The notes under the pieces were generated by a model. It made no database searches, was not told the origin of the DNA, and worked only from the letters and a program-made list of their open reading frames with translations. This document shows positions 1 through 9,471 of a stretch of 52,407 nucleotides of DNA, in pieces; the stretch's first letter is position 1, and every line of letters begins with the position of its first letter. The stretch is from an uncultured Lachnospiraceae bacterium (GTDB taxonomy: Bacteria; Bacillota; Clostridia; Lachnospirales; Lachnospiraceae), in the NCBI GenBank assembly GCA_910579685.1, contig CAJTVN010000028.1, positions 1-52,407 of the forward strand, in the 5' to 3' direction. A program made the translations under genes and the position numbers.

Positions 1-41
1 TCTGCTTCGCAGCCGCCTGGCTCATTGCTCGCAGGAATCAA
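1..41. repeat. Truncated copy of a dispersed extragenic repeat
   Basis: Bases 1-41 match 48334-48374 at 40 of 41 positions; the single difference is C versus T in the GCCGC(C/T)TGGC segment. Similarity stops just after GCAGGAATCA, so that is one end of the element. The rest of this copy lies left of the window. The full-length copy at 48239-48374 shows strong internal inverted repeats. Confidence 0.8.
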
Positions 42-181
42 AATATAACTTGTAGAATATTGTATAAAAATAGGGATATTATTTGAATCAAGCAGAGAGA
101 TATTCTATTTTTATAGTTATAGTTTTTCCAATTTTTTTTATTTTTATCGTGGAAACTGACAAAAAAAGCAAATACGCAGAC

Positions 182-210
182 AATGAGCAGGGCGCCCCCT
201 GCTCATTTTA
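182..210 (+). terminator. Hairpin terminator, plus-strand oriented, possibly bidirectional
   Basis: Arms 182-192 (AATGAGCAGGG) and 197-207 form a perfect 11-bp stem with a 4-nt loop, followed by a short T run (206-209). It would stop plus-strand transcription entering from the left. It also lies about 105 bases past the stop codon of the minus-strand LytTR gene. The rest of 42-312 is AT-rich and shows no gene. Confidence 0.65.
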
Positions 211-312
211 GAAAATATATATATTTAATAGATTTCTGAAACCACTTTCATTATAATCGATTTCATGCGAAATAGGGGGAAATGTAATAAATACCATCTC
301 CAAATGTAATTT

Positions 313-1038
313 TTAATGAAGCGCCTCCAGATATTCCATGTGATAATGCATGAGATTGCCCCTCTTATTAGGGCTGACCGGAAGAGTCTGACCATTTCGC
401 AGCCTCACCTGCCTTGGATAGAACATCTCCATCTGCCTTCCGTTGACCAGATAGGATTTATGGATTCTTATAAACTGGCTGTTGCTTTCCTTCAGGCTTT
501 CCTCCACCTCGTCCAGCTTTCCATAAAATGTATATTCCCTGCCGTCCTCCATGCAGACCTTTATCACCCTTTTATCGCTCACAAAATAAAGCACCTCGTA
601 CAAAAGAATGCTGTAATTCACCGCCTTAAACTGAAAGGTGTAAATTTCCTTGGTATAACGGTAAGTGCCTACCGCCTGATCAAGGCTTTCCGCAAGCCGG
701 CCGATCTGTCCCTTCTTTTCCAGGTACTGGAAGGGATGTATATGAAAGACTTCTTTGTAATAATCATCATACTGGGAAATAAAAATCAAACAGATATGTT
801 CATAGATTTTCTTGATTTTTTCGGCGGTATAAATGCCGCTCATACCGTCTTTTAAGTCAATGTCCATAATGACAACATCATAGTAACCCTTAGCCTCGAT
901 ATCGGCCAGAAGCTCCTCCCCGCTTATGAACGTTCTCAGCTGTATATTCAGCCGCCGTCCCAGCGCCCATTCCTCAACGAACCCTGCCAACCAGTCCCCA
1001 TAAGCCGCCGCATCATCGCAGATCGCTATACGCAGCAT
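313..1038 (-). CDS. LytTR-family response regulator
   Basis: A 241-residue cytoplasmic response regulator of the LytR/AgrA type. It starts MLRIAICDD with the acidic pocket of a CheY-like receiver. The likely phospho-acceptor Asp lies in VVIMDIDL, about residue 59. The second half is a LytTR DNA-binding domain, recognisable from the block around FIRIHKSYLVN and the ending that includes LPVSPNKR. Such proteins bind paired direct repeats and are normally phosphorylated by a six-TM histidine kinase. No kinase gene is adjacent, so the partner lies outside the window or the gene is an orphan. The start is supported by GAGGTG upstream. Family confidence is high; the regulon is unknown. Confidence 0.9.
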   Translation of the reverse strand: MLRIAICDDAAAYGDWLAGFVEEWALGRRLNIQLRTFISGEELLADIEAKGYYDVVIMDIDLKDGMSGIYTAEKIKKIYEHICLIFISQYDDYYKEVFHIHPFQYLEKKGQIGRLAESLDQAVGTYRYTKEIYTFQFKAVNYSILLYEVLYFVSDKRVIKVCMEDGREYTFYGKLDEVEESLKESNSQFIRIHKSYLVNGRQMEMFYPRQVRLRNGQTLPVSPNKRGNLMHYHMEYLEALH

Positions 1039-1167
1039 AAAATATCACCTCTTTAAAACAATCCCGCCTTCATTCTGCGGCCCGGCCAGATACATTCTTC
1101 AAAAGCCTGCAGCTAAAAGTGCAGATCCGCCCTGTGTACCCGGCCGAACGCAGAAATCAGTATTTAT

Positions 1168-1773
1168 TTACAACATGATCGCTAAAATGTTCAACGCCCA
1201 CAGCACGATCGCAATCACAACGCCGAGGATACAGAATATCTTCCCCACCTTGGCCCGTCCCGCATTGCTGGAGCCGGAACCCATTCTCGCCCTGGAAAAG
1301 CCCAGGCAGCCGAACAGAATTGCCACAATGGGAATCCAGCAGAAAATGCAGCTGAGCGCACCGAGTACCAGTGACATGTTCGCCGCTCCTGTATTGTCCA
1401 CGGTCTGAACCGGAATTGACGATGCCGCACTGTATGTAGCATCCCCGGATGCCGGAATCTCCTGCATCAAAGTGTTGAACAGCTGCTCCAGGCTCTCCCT
1501 GTAAGGCTTCTTCATCAGAATTCCCACAAAGCCCTCCAGGCCCATTTCCTTCCCAAAGCTTCCTTTCAGCCATGCTTCCACGTGAAGCACTCCTCCCTGA
1601 TAAGACCATTTCAGGTATTTGAAGCCTTCCATCATGGCGTCTCCTGCACGGTAAGCCGCCTCTCCCTTCCAGTCCGACAGGGAAAACTGGTTTTTCTTCA
1701 GATAATCGTTCATGATAAATTCCACAAAATCATCCGGTTTGTTCAACTGTAAATCCTTTACAAATCTGGCCAT
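1168..1773 (-). CDS. Small membrane protein with DUF4190-like C-terminus, unknown function
   Basis: An ATG at 1773 is preceded by a strong AGGAGGGGG, so the longer frame to 1842 is rejected; the protein is about 201 residues (MARFVKDL...). The first 120 residues are soluble, with a run about projecting and weighting a 'sheet' (YLKWSYQGGVLHVEAW) that I do not recognise by function. The C-terminus has two hydrophobic helices separated by a short basic loop (ILFGCLGFSRARMG), the layout of DUF4190-like small membrane proteins. It has its own sigma-A-type promoter. Function is unknown; no operon partner is evident, since the gap to both neighbours is over 100 bases. Confidence 0.75.
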   Translation of the reverse strand: MARFVKDLQLNKPDDFVEFIMNDYLKKNQFSLSDWKGEAAYRAGDAMMEGFKYLKWSYQGGVLHVEAWLKGSFGKEMGLEGFVGILMKKPYRESLEQLFNTLMQEIPASGDATYSAASSIPVQTVDNTGAANMSLVLGALSCIFCWIPIVAILFGCLGFSRARMGSGSSNAGRAKVGKIFCILGVVIAIVLWALNILAIML

Positions 1774-1876
1774 TTTTTGCCCCCTCCTGTTTTTCTTAAG
1801 TCTGATTTGATCTTTTCCATTCTTCCCGCTTTGCTCAGGCACACCTCCGTTTACATTTTACTATATTTTTTTTTAC

Positions 1877-1905
1877 AGTATATCATGTGCCCGCTAAATG
1901 TGCAA
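1877..1905 (-). promoter_or_regulatory. Sigma-A-type promoter for the small membrane protein gene
   Basis: Read on the minus strand: TTGCAC (complement of 1900-1905), a 17-base spacer, then TATACT (complement of 1877-1882). The start codon is about 100 bases downstream. Confidence 0.65.
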
Positions 1906-1938
1906 GCACTACCGCATTTGCGTCCCCATGGGCTGTGC

Positions 1939-3291
1939 TTACAATCCCAAAATTAAAATAATAAGGATCACACAAGGAAGCACCCAGGTCACATAGCCCT
2001 TAAGGAACCTAGGAATCTTCACACCCGCTCCGGCATTGGCCTCCTCCAGATATCTGTCGAATCCCCAGCCCCATCTGGTCACGCAAAACAGCAGGAAAAT
2101 CAGAGAGCCGGCAGGCAGAAGCAGATTGCTGACAATAAAGTCCTCCAGGTCAAGCACCGCGCTCCCCGCTCCTCTTGGCTGGAAGGAGCTCCAGACATTA
2201 TACCCCAGCACACAGGGAAGGGATGCGATCAGAAGAAGAATACCGTTGATCACGGATGCCTTTCTTCGGCTGATTTTCCATTTATCCATGCAGCAGGCGA
2301 TAATATTTTCAAACACGGCTATAATCGTGGAGAAGGAGGCAAAGGTCATAAACAGGAAAAACAGACTTCCCCAGATATTTCCGCCCGGCATGGAGGAAAA
2401 CACGTTGGGAAGCGTGATGAATATCAGCTCCGGCCCGGCTCCCGGATCCACCCCGTAGGCAAAGCATGCGGGAAAAATAATGAGACCGGAGACAATTGCC
2501 ACAAAGGTGTCCAGAACGGCGATCCGGAGCGACTCCCCCAGAAGCGTGTGTTCCCTGCTCATATAGCTCCCGAAAATTTCCATGGCCCCGATACCAAGGC
2601 TCAACGTAAAAAAGGCCTGGTTCATTGCGGCGATGATCACGTTGACCAGCCCGCTCTTCTCAACCTTTCCCCAGTCGGGAACCAGATAAAATTTCAGGCC
2701 TTCCATTCCCCCGTCAAGAGCAATGCTGTGAAAGGCCAGAACCACGATCAGAAGCAGCAGGCCGATCATCATGGGCTTGCTGATCTTTTCCACTCCCGCC
2801 TGAAGGCCGAAGGAACAGATGAGAAAGCCCCCAATCACAATGACTGCCATCCAGAATGCCATTCCGTAAGGGTCTGCCAGCATACCGGAGAACTCCCCGG
2901 CCACCGCCTCCGGTCCAAGGCCCTTAAAATCATTCCTGAGAAAACGATAAAAATAACTGAGCATCCAGCCCGACACAGTGGTATAAAACATCATCAGCAT
3001 ATAATTGCCAAAAAGCGCCACATAGCCGTGAAGATGCCATTTACTCCCTTTCTTTTCCAGCTCCTGATAGCAGCCCACCACGCTCTTTTGGCTGGCTCTT
3101 CCCACCGCAAATTCCATGGTGAGCACCGGAACTCCCACCGCAATCAAAAAGAGCAGGTAGAACAGAACAAAGATTCCCCCTCCGTTTTGTCCCGTCACAT
3201 AGGGAAACTTCCACACGTTCCCGATTCCCACCGCACAGCCTGCGGAAATCAGGATAAAACCAAGCCTCGATTTAAAACTCTCTCTTTTCAT
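1939..3291 (-). CDS. Neurotransmitter:sodium symporter (SNF/NSS) family transporter
   Basis: A 450-residue polytopic membrane protein of the LeuT-fold NSS family, which couples Na+ influx to uptake of amino acids or related amines. The TM1 signature GCAVGIGNVWKFPY near the N-terminus is the family's unwound Na+/substrate-binding helix, followed by the glycine-rich QNGGGIF turn. Roughly eleven hydrophobic segments can be counted, at the short end typical of bacterial members. The substrate cannot be read from the sequence. Only 28 bases separate it from the downstream end of the helicase gene, so the two may be co-transcribed, though the functions look unrelated. Confidence 0.92.
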   Translation of the reverse strand: MKRESFKSRLGFILISAGCAVGIGNVWKFPYVTGQNGGGIFVLFYLLFLIAVGVPVLTMEFAVGRASQKSVVGCYQELEKKGSKWHLHGYVALFGNYMLMMFYTTVSGWMLSYFYRFLRNDFKGLGPEAVAGEFSGMLADPYGMAFWMAVIVIGGFLICSFGLQAGVEKISKPMMIGLLLLIVVLAFHSIALDGGMEGLKFYLVPDWGKVEKSGLVNVIIAAMNQAFFTLSLGIGAMEIFGSYMSREHTLLGESLRIAVLDTFVAIVSGLIIFPACFAYGVDPGAGPELIFITLPNVFSSMPGGNIWGSLFFLFMTFASFSTIIAVFENIIACCMDKWKISRRKASVINGILLLIASLPCVLGYNVWSSFQPRGAGSAVLDLEDFIVSNLLLPAGSLIFLLFCVTRWGWGFDRYLEEANAGAGVKIPRFLKGYVTWVLPCVILIILILGL

Positions 3292-3319
3292 TCCCAGATC
3301 CTTTTTCCTTTCCTCATTT

Positions 3320-6300
3320 TCAAAGAGCTCTCACGCTCTTAAAATACCGTATCAATATCTCCTTAATATAATTATATCTTCTGGCGTAGGAGTTCTCCAC
3401 CCGGATCAGCTCAAAGCCGTGCTCCCTGCAGATTTCATTCTTCTTCCGGTCCCTCTCCCTCACCAGGCTGTCCTTTTCATGCTCGATCCCGTCCAGCTCA
3501 ATGGCAAGAACAGGGATCTCCTTCCTGAAATAATCCCTCTCGTAAACCACGAAGTCAAACCGTCCCGTGTAAAAGAGATCCTGATAGGAACCGCCGTTTT
3601 CAAAGACATGACTGATACTCACCTCCCTGCGGACCACGCACCGGCTGCCCGTGTTGAGCACATTGGAGAGCGCATGGCTCAAGGTAGTCAGAAAGGCTTC
3701 CTCCGTCTCCGTGCTGTAGGGCTTGATCCCGAGAGCCCTGGATGCATTTTCCCTGGGAGTCACCTGACTGGTTCCCCTGGTCTGCACATACTGCGTCAGC
3801 TCGTAAAGATCGTCCGCCTCTTCACCGTGAAGCCGGTCAAGCTCCTTTTTGCTGGACAGAATAATCAGCTGGTCCTTTGCCCGGGAGACGGCCACATTGA
3901 TCAGCTCCTTATTGTTTTTCAGCCATTCGTAGGTCGCCTTGCCGGTTTTGTCCGTGAGCGCCAGGGAAAAAAGCACCACGTCCTTCTCATCCCCCTGAAA
4001 GGCATGGACCGTGCCGCAGGTCACATTGTCAATCCGGTTCTCCTTAAGCGCATCTCCAATCAGAGCCCTCTGGTTGGCAAAGGGCGTGATCACCCCGATC
4101 CTCTTGTCCTTATTCTGCCGGGCAAAGCGCACAATCTCCTGCGCCTCCCTTGGGGCCGTATTCCTGGTATCGGCGGTATTGTCCGGAATATCTTTGAAAA
4201 TAAGAGGCTCCTTTTCACTGCTTTGACTGTTGATCACTAGCTTGTTGTTGTAATATTTTCTGTTATTAAAGTCAATAATCCGTTTATTGCAGCGATAATG
4301 GTGGCTCAGCAGAATCTCCCCGCTGACCGCATCGCAGGCCAGGTAAGTCTTGTATATGGAATTGCGGATATAATCGTATTCATCCGTCACGCCGTATAGT
4401 CTGCGCAGCCTGTCGTTGTCCGCGGGATCCAGGACAATCACCGGGCTCAGCTGCTGGGGATCCCCCACCAGCATCAGGTTCCGTCCCCGGATGATGGGAA
4501 CAAGGGATACAGCCGTGTTGCCCTGACTGGCCTCGTCCATGATCACCATGTCAAAATAGACCCCCGGTTCCCCCAGCTTGTGAGCGGAAATCGACGTGGT
4601 GGCGATCACGGGAAAAATCCTCTGAAGCTTTTTCAGGTTTTCCGCCTTCTTGAGATAGGCGTTGAACAGCCTGACTCTCTCTTCCCTGTCCGAATGGTAG
4701 ACGATCCGGATCAGATCCTCATACTTTGGCTCCTGCAGGCGCTTGATATATCCGGCCGAGGTATAATACAGGTATTTTGTGAATTCCCGCTCATCCTCCT
4801 CAATATATTTCAGCACCTCCTCATCCGTGATCTCCCCTAAGGCCTCCAGCTTTTCTCTCACCTCGGACAGCTGCACGCCCTGAAGCTCCGTCTGAAAGGT
4901 GAGATGGCGGTTCCTATCGAGGAGCTTTTCGATTGCCTCCTCTCTCTCCTTCAGCTCAAGCTTCTCCTCATGCCGGCGAAGAAGCTCCGTGAGCTTTCTG
5001 GTCCGCTGAATCCTGTCTTCACGGTTCCTCTCAAGAGTGCGTCCATAGACAGCGATATCCATGGTCGTCTCATACAGCCTTTTAATATGCTCCAACGCCT
5101 CCTGCACCTTGTCGTCATTTCCGAGCCGTATCATGGGAAAAGGGATCTCTTTTCCACAGTAAGAGAGCGTCTGCAGCCTGGAACAGACGCCGTCGATAGG
5201 GTGATTGTTATAAGATGCGAAAAGCACTGTCTTCTCGTTAAAAAACGCAGTGATTATGGTATTCACAATGGTGCTGGTCTTGCCTGTGCCGGGCGGCCCC
5301 TGAATATAGGCAAGGGGATGCTTCATGGCATTGTGGATGGCAAGGAGCTGGTCCAGATTGACCCGCCTGTCCAAAAGGGCGATAGGATAATCCGCTCTGC
5401 GTCCCGTCTGCCGGAGCAGCTCTCCGAAGAAGGCCCTGACGGGCACGGTGGGCTTTCCCTCCTCATACATTTTGAGAATGGCCGCATATTCCTCATGCAG
5501 GTCCAGGATTAGATCACGGCCAAGGGCAATCAGATAGGGCATATCGTCCACGCCGTTTATCTGTTTATTGGAGTGCGTGATCCTGTCCTTGATCAGCTCC
5601 CCGTTCTTTTCAAAATCCGCAAGAAGCTCATAATCCTCCGCATCCAGAAATTTCCTTATGCTCTGCTTATTCCCGTTTATGGTAAATTCCGTGCAGACCG
5701 TAATCCGCTCGTCCTTCCGCAGTGTCCGGCCCGCCACATCCAGCCGCAGTCCCCGATAGGCCAGCACATACAGTCCCTGCCTGGTGTTTATACTCAGGAT
5801 ATTGAGCGCAAGCTGTCTGATCCTGCGGTTTAAGGAGCTTTGCTTTGCGCCGTACTGAAAATTCTTTACAATCTCCTGAAACTGCTCCGGCTCAAGCTGG
5901 CGGGTGCCGCCCCAGTCCCCGTCCAGACGGCCGATCAACGCATAATCCGTCTTGTACGGAGTGGTATCCAGTCTGTTGCAGTCGGCCAGATAGTCCAGAA
6001 TCCTTAAGTTTGCCGCGTTCCGGAAAAGAGACCGGTATCTGGACGGACTGCGGCGGATATCCTCGATCAGGCCCGGATCCGTCTCGAAATAGGAACCGTC
6101 AATCACACAGGAGGAGAGGATGGAATCAATATAGATTTTCAGCTCCTTATTCGTATATCTTGAAAGGTGCAGGCCGTTCACCCGCATGGAACGCTCCTTC
6201 GGATCAATGCCGATGATTCCGATCCAGTATTTCGTCACTTCCTCCTGTCCGTTCCGATATTCGATACTGAGCCATTTTCCTTCGTGAACAGCCTTAAATA

Positions 6301-6322
6301 TATCCCGGCACACCGTGTTCAT
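3320..6322 (-). CDS. Superfamily 1 helicase with C-terminal Vsr/DUF2726-like nuclease domain
   Basis: A 1000-residue protein with three parts. Residues 1-85 resemble a WYL-type ligand-binding module (EGKWLSIEYRN, then YWIGIIGID). Residues about 310-850 are a UvrD/Upf1-like SF1 helicase: Walker A GPPGTGKTS at about 342, DEASQ as motif II, VGDPQQLSPV as motif III, and GTVHAFQGDEKDVV with NVAVSRAK near the end. A long charged segment between motif I and II probably forms a coiled insertion. Residues about 880-1000 carry the FDFVVYERD and AIELDGIEH blocks of the Vsr/PD-(D/E)XK-like DUF2726 fold. ATP-driven unwinding coupled to nicking is the likely activity, in DNA repair or defence; no toxin or methylase partner is adjacent. 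Confidence 0.88.
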   Translation of the reverse strand: MNTVCRDIFKAVHEGKWLSIEYRNGQEEVTKYWIGIIGIDPKERSMRVNGLHLSRYTNKELKIYIDSILSSCVIDGSYFETDPGLIEDIRRSPSRYRSLFRNAANLRILDYLADCNRLDTTPYKTDYALIGRLDGDWGGTRQLEPEQFQEIVKNFQYGAKQSSLNRRIRQLALNILSINTRQGLYVLAYRGLRLDVAGRTLRKDERITVCTEFTINGNKQSIRKFLDAEDYELLADFEKNGELIKDRITHSNKQINGVDDMPYLIALGRDLILDLHEEYAAILKMYEEGKPTVPVRAFFGELLRQTGRRADYPIALLDRRVNLDQLLAIHNAMKHPLAYIQGPPGTGKTSTIVNTIITAFFNEKTVLFASYNNHPIDGVCSRLQTLSYCGKEIPFPMIRLGNDDKVQEALEHIKRLYETTMDIAVYGRTLERNREDRIQRTRKLTELLRRHEEKLELKEREEAIEKLLDRNRHLTFQTELQGVQLSEVREKLEALGEITDEEVLKYIEEDEREFTKYLYYTSAGYIKRLQEPKYEDLIRIVYHSDREERVRLFNAYLKKAENLKKLQRIFPVIATTSISAHKLGEPGVYFDMVIMDEASQGNTAVSLVPIIRGRNLMLVGDPQQLSPVIVLDPADNDRLRRLYGVTDEYDYIRNSIYKTYLACDAVSGEILLSHHYRCNKRIIDFNNRKYYNNKLVINSQSSEKEPLIFKDIPDNTADTRNTAPREAQEIVRFARQNKDKRIGVITPFANQRALIGDALKENRIDNVTCGTVHAFQGDEKDVVLFSLALTDKTGKATYEWLKNNKELINVAVSRAKDQLIILSSKKELDRLHGEEADDLYELTQYVQTRGTSQVTPRENASRALGIKPYSTETEEAFLTTLSHALSNVLNTGSRCVVRREVSISHVFENGGSYQDLFYTGRFDFVVYERDYFRKEIPVLAIELDGIEHEKDSLVRERDRKKNEICREHGFELIRVENSYARRYNYIKEILIRYFKSVRAL

Positions 6323-6357
6323 GGGAGAATCCTCCGTCTGTCTGCAAATATTTCACG

Positions 6358-7206
6358 TCAGCCCTCAATGAACAGAACTCCAAGCGTTCCCGGGCCGCAG
6401 TGGGAGGAGACAACGCCGCCGGCCATGGTCTCCAGAATCTCGTCAAAATGATTCAGGGATTTCAGATACTGCCGAACCTCTTCCACAACCGCCGTATCGC
6501 AGGCGGAATGGGTGATAAACACACGGTCCTTTTTCGCCCGCTTCAAGTCCTCCTCCATATCCGTGGCATAGGACATGATCACCTTGTTGATATTGCCGCG
6601 GTATTTTTTCCCCGGCTTCATCTTTCCGTCCTCCACCATAATCCTGGGATGGAGCTTCAACGCGCCTCCCGCCAGGGCCGCAAGGCCGCTGCATCTTCCG
6701 CCCCTGTGAAGGTAAACCAGGGTATCCACCACGAAGCTTGCCCGTACAAGAGGTTTTAGCTCCTCCATGCGCCTGACAATCGTTTCGCCATCCGCTCCCT
6801 CCCTTGCCATGATTGCCGCTTCCACCACGAGAAGCCCGATTCCGGTGGAAAGATTTGCGGAGTTCACCACGTGAATCAGGTCTTCGGCTTCCAGTTCGCC
6901 GGCTGCAAGGCGCATCACGCTGCCGGATGCCGACATTTCGTCCGATATGGAAAAGCACACCACCTCCCGGCGCTCCTTCACATAAGGCGCAAGAAGCGCT
7001 ATGGCATCCTCCAGGGACGGAGCCGAAGTCCTTGGAGTCGTCCTGTTCTCGTCTGACCAGGCATAAATCTGTGAGGGCGTGATATTTTTCCCGTCCAGAT
7101 ATTCCTCATCTCCCAGCAGAATATGAAGGGGAAGAATGGATATATCATACCTCCCGCATATCTCCTGCGACAAATCGCACGTGCTGTCCGCAATAATTTT
7201 TACCAT
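6358..7206 (-). CDS. DegV family fatty-acid-binding protein
   Basis: A 282-residue cytosolic protein. The start MVKIIADSTCDLS is the DegV signature, with LPLHILLGDEEYLDG following and an RTSAPS ligand-site block near residue 60. Length matches the family (about 280). Characterised DegV/FakB proteins bind a fatty acid and present it to the FakA kinase for incorporation into phospholipid. No fakA lies here, so it is probably one of several paralogues. The gene is 35 bases downstream of the MgtC-like gene and 35 bases upstream of the helicase gene on the same strand, so a loose operon is possible. Confidence 0.93.
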   Translation of the reverse strand: MVKIIADSTCDLSQEICGRYDISILPLHILLGDEEYLDGKNITPSQIYAWSDENRTTPRTSAPSLEDAIALLAPYVKERREVVCFSISDEMSASGSVMRLAAGELEAEDLIHVVNSANLSTGIGLLVVEAAIMAREGADGETIVRRMEELKPLVRASFVVDTLVYLHRGGRCSGLAALAGGALKLHPRIMVEDGKMKPGKKYRGNINKVIMSYATDMEEDLKRAKKDRVFITHSACDTAVVEEVRQYLKSLNHFDEILETMAGGVVSSHCGPGTLGVLFIEG

Positions 7207-7241
7207 ATAAAAACCTTGCCTTTCCGTTTATTCTCAATTTC

Positions 7242-7931
7242 CTAAAGTTCCTCCAGGTAAAGGATGTACTTTCGCTCCCGGATCCAGTCGAGCAGGTTCG
7301 GCCGGTCCTTGCCCCTGCGCATTTCAAAACCGATAATCGCCGCCTGCCCGTTCTCATCAATCCGGCTCCTGGTCACATCCAGGGATTTAATTCTGACATT
7401 CTGATAGCTTATGTCCTGCATGAACTGCCGTACGCTGTTATCCCCGTTAAACTCTATGTAGAGATCGAAGGAATTGGCATTGCGGTGCATCTGGAGATCC
7501 ACCTTAACCAGAACCCGAAGAGTAAACATGATGATGAGCAGCGTGACCAACGCTCCCTTCCAGAACCCGATTCCGATTGCCAGTCCCTCGCAGGCGCACA
7601 CCCACAGCCCGGCCGCCGTGGTCAGGCCTCTGACATGGTTTCGCCCGGTCACAATGATGGTTCCAACTCCCAGAAAACCCATTCCGCTGATCACCTGGGC
7701 GCCCAGCCTCGCCATATCGCCCTGATTGCCAAGAACCACGTTCATGTACTGACCAATCAGCATCACCAGTGCGGCTCCCACGCAGACAAGCGTGTGCGTC
7801 TTCACCCCGGCTCCCCGCCCCCTGCTGCTTCGCTCGATTCCCACCAGCATTCCCGCCAGCATGGCAAACAGAAGACGCACCGTCACATTAAGAAGAGTAA
7901 GGCTGTTTGCCGTTTCCGCCACATTTCCCAT
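7242..7931 (-). CDS. MgtC/SapB family membrane protein
   Basis: A 229-residue protein. The N-terminal 140 residues hold four to five hydrophobic helices with the family motifs MLVGIERSSRGRGAGVKTHTL (shortened here: GIERSSRGR and AGVKTHTLV) and ISGMGFLGVGTI. The C-terminal 80 residues look like the ACT-like cytosolic domain common in MgtC relatives. MgtC proteins affect Mg2+ homeostasis and F1Fo-ATPase activity in pathogens. In commensal Firmicutes the role is not settled, so no specific substrate is claimed. The first codon ATG at 7931 fits the family N-terminus. Confidence 0.9.
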   Translation of the reverse strand: MGNVAETANSLTLLNVTVRLLFAMLAGMLVGIERSSRGRGAGVKTHTLVCVGAALVMLIGQYMNVVLGNQGDMARLGAQVISGMGFLGVGTIIVTGRNHVRGLTTAAGLWVCACEGLAIGIGFWKGALVTLLIIMFTLRVLVKVDLQMHRNANSFDLYIEFNGDNSVRQFMQDISYQNVRIKSLDVTRSRIDENGQAAIIGFEMRRGKDRPNLLDWIRERKYILYLEEL

Positions 7932-7998
7932 AAAGCATCCTCTTTTCTTTCGAATGATTCTTCCTTATCTATACCATACTCCATCAGGCGCTCTCCGG

Positions 7999-9330
7999 TC
8001 AATCCCCGCAGGCCGTTCCCTGCTCCGTCCGCAGCCTGACCACCGTATCGATTCTCCGCTCGCGGATGACATCCTCCGGTATCCGCAGCGTCACCTGTCC
8101 CGGATCCTGGGCAAATTCAACCGCTCTGCCGTCCATCAGCTCTGCACTCTCTATCTTTCGGTCAATCCCCGGAAGACTCATCCCCTGGAAGGCCTCGCCG
8201 TCCAGGATATGGACATAGACCGTATCTCCCTTACAGGTGCTTCCGTATACATGGTCTTTTGGCTGCCAGATGCCGCCCCTGGTTCCATAGACCGCCTCCC
8301 CGTTTTCCTCCATCCATTTTCCCAGACCGTCCAATGTCTCCACGGCCTCCTTTGGAAATCTTCCTTCCGGATCCGGTCCCACATTGAGAAGCAGATTGCC
8401 GTCCCTGCAGACCACGTTCACAAGCATCCGGATCATGCTCTCAGAGGTCTGGTACTTATCGTCGGGACAATATCCCCACGCATTCGAGAGGGACATGCAT
8501 TTTTCCCACGGAACGGGGACAATCCCGCCTTTTGCCTCATGAGGCCCCTCGTCGCATTCAAAATCGCCGCGGTATCCGGACCTTGGAGTGACCATCATCT
8601 TTGGATTGTGAGAGCGCACCATTTTGTTCAGTTTAACCGGTTCCCAGAACCACGCCGCATCCGCATCCGTTCCCTGATGCGCCAGCCAGCCTCCGTCATA
8701 CCAGAGAATCTCCACCCTGCCAAAGCCGGTACACAGCTCTTCGATCTGCCGGTAGGCCTGCTCCTTCATAAGGGCCGCATTCTCCGGCCGCCCCTTCGGG
8801 TCAAAATATCCGGGAAACCTCCAGTCCATAGGCGAATAGTACAGGCCTGTGTGAATCCCCGCTCCATGACAGGCATCCGTGAAGGCTTTCACGTAATCCG
8901 CCTTCGGCCCGCAGCTTGCCGAGGTAAAATTCTCCCAGCTGTATTTGCTGTCCCACATGGCAAATCCGTCATGGTGGCGCGTCACCATGACGGCATACCT
9001 CATCCCCGCCCTCCTGGCATGTCCCATCCATTCTTCGGCTATCTCCCGTGCGCTTCGGGCCGGATGAAACTCCTGCTGCGCAATCCTGCGGTATTCCTCC
9101 TGCTGGATTTTTTCATTAAAATAAGCCCACTCGCCTTTCCCAATTACGGAATAGACTCCCCAGTGGATAAAAAGCCCCAGCTTGGCATCCCGCCACCACT
9201 TAATGTCTTCCTCGGACAGATGCAGCGACTCGTCATCCACCCCGGCCATTCCGTTAAAGCTCATGTTCGAGTGAAGCTGTCCCTTTAGCAGGGAAGCGAG
9301 CTCCGCCCCCTTCATTGTATAATCTCCCAT
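7999..9330 (-). CDS. GH29 alpha-L-fucosidase
   Basis: A 443-residue intracellular glycoside hydrolase without a signal peptide. The GH29 barrel is marked by KLGLFIHWGVYSV at about 50-62, VTRHHDGFAMWDS at about 116-128, and VEILWYDGGW, in which Asp212 is the expected nucleophile. Conserved NVVCRDGNLLLNVGPDPEG is near residue 315. A short C-terminal beta domain ends the protein. It releases L-fucose from glycans already imported. The start at 9330 has GGAGGG eight bases upstream. The gene follows an AraC regulator and is near a PTS operon on the opposite strand, which suggests one sugar locus, although GH29 substrates do not normally enter through this PTS class. Confidence 0.94.
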   Translation of the reverse strand: MGDYTMKGAELASLLKGQLHSNMSFNGMAGVDDESLHLSEEDIKWWRDAKLGLFIHWGVYSVIGKGEWAYFNEKIQQEEYRRIAQQEFHPARSAREIAEEWMGHARRAGMRYAVMVTRHHDGFAMWDSKYSWENFTSASCGPKADYVKAFTDACHGAGIHTGLYYSPMDWRFPGYFDPKGRPENAALMKEQAYRQIEELCTGFGRVEILWYDGGWLAHQGTDADAAWFWEPVKLNKMVRSHNPKMMVTPRSGYRGDFECDEGPHEAKGGIVPVPWEKCMSLSNAWGYCPDDKYQTSESMIRMLVNVVCRDGNLLLNVGPDPEGRFPKEAVETLDGLGKWMEENGEAVYGTRGGIWQPKDHVYGSTCKGDTVYVHILDGEAFQGMSLPGIDRKIESAELMDGRAVEFAQDPGQVTLRIPEDVIRERRIDTVVRLRTEQGTACGD

Positions 9331-9393
9331 TGTATTTTCCCTCCGTCAAGAACCTCCTGTACGGCTTGCCGCAGGTTCTGCGAATTTTGCGGG

Positions 9394-9417
9394 ACGGCTG
9401 CCGCAGATCGCAGCCGT
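9394..9417. other. GC-rich hairpin in the AraC-fucosidase gap
   Basis: ACGGCTGC (9394-9401) and its complement at 9410-9417 form an 8-bp stem with an 8-nt loop. No T run follows on either strand. It lies between araC-like and fucosidase genes transcribed in the same direction, so partial termination or mRNA processing is possible but not shown. Confidence 0.4.
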
Positions 9418-9471
9418 GGCCGAACAGGTGGAAATTTTTTAAAGCTTAACATAGTACAGTTGATATGGCAA

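Noticed and set aside
316..855. Plus-strand ORF of 179 codons
   Set aside because: It lies entirely opposite the LytTR regulator, which has clear domains and a ribosome site; this is a shadow frame.
7792..9288. Plus-strand ORF of 498 codons
   Set aside because: Antisense to the GH29 fucosidase and MgtC-like genes; no family resemblance and proline/arginine-rich composition typical of a shadow frame.
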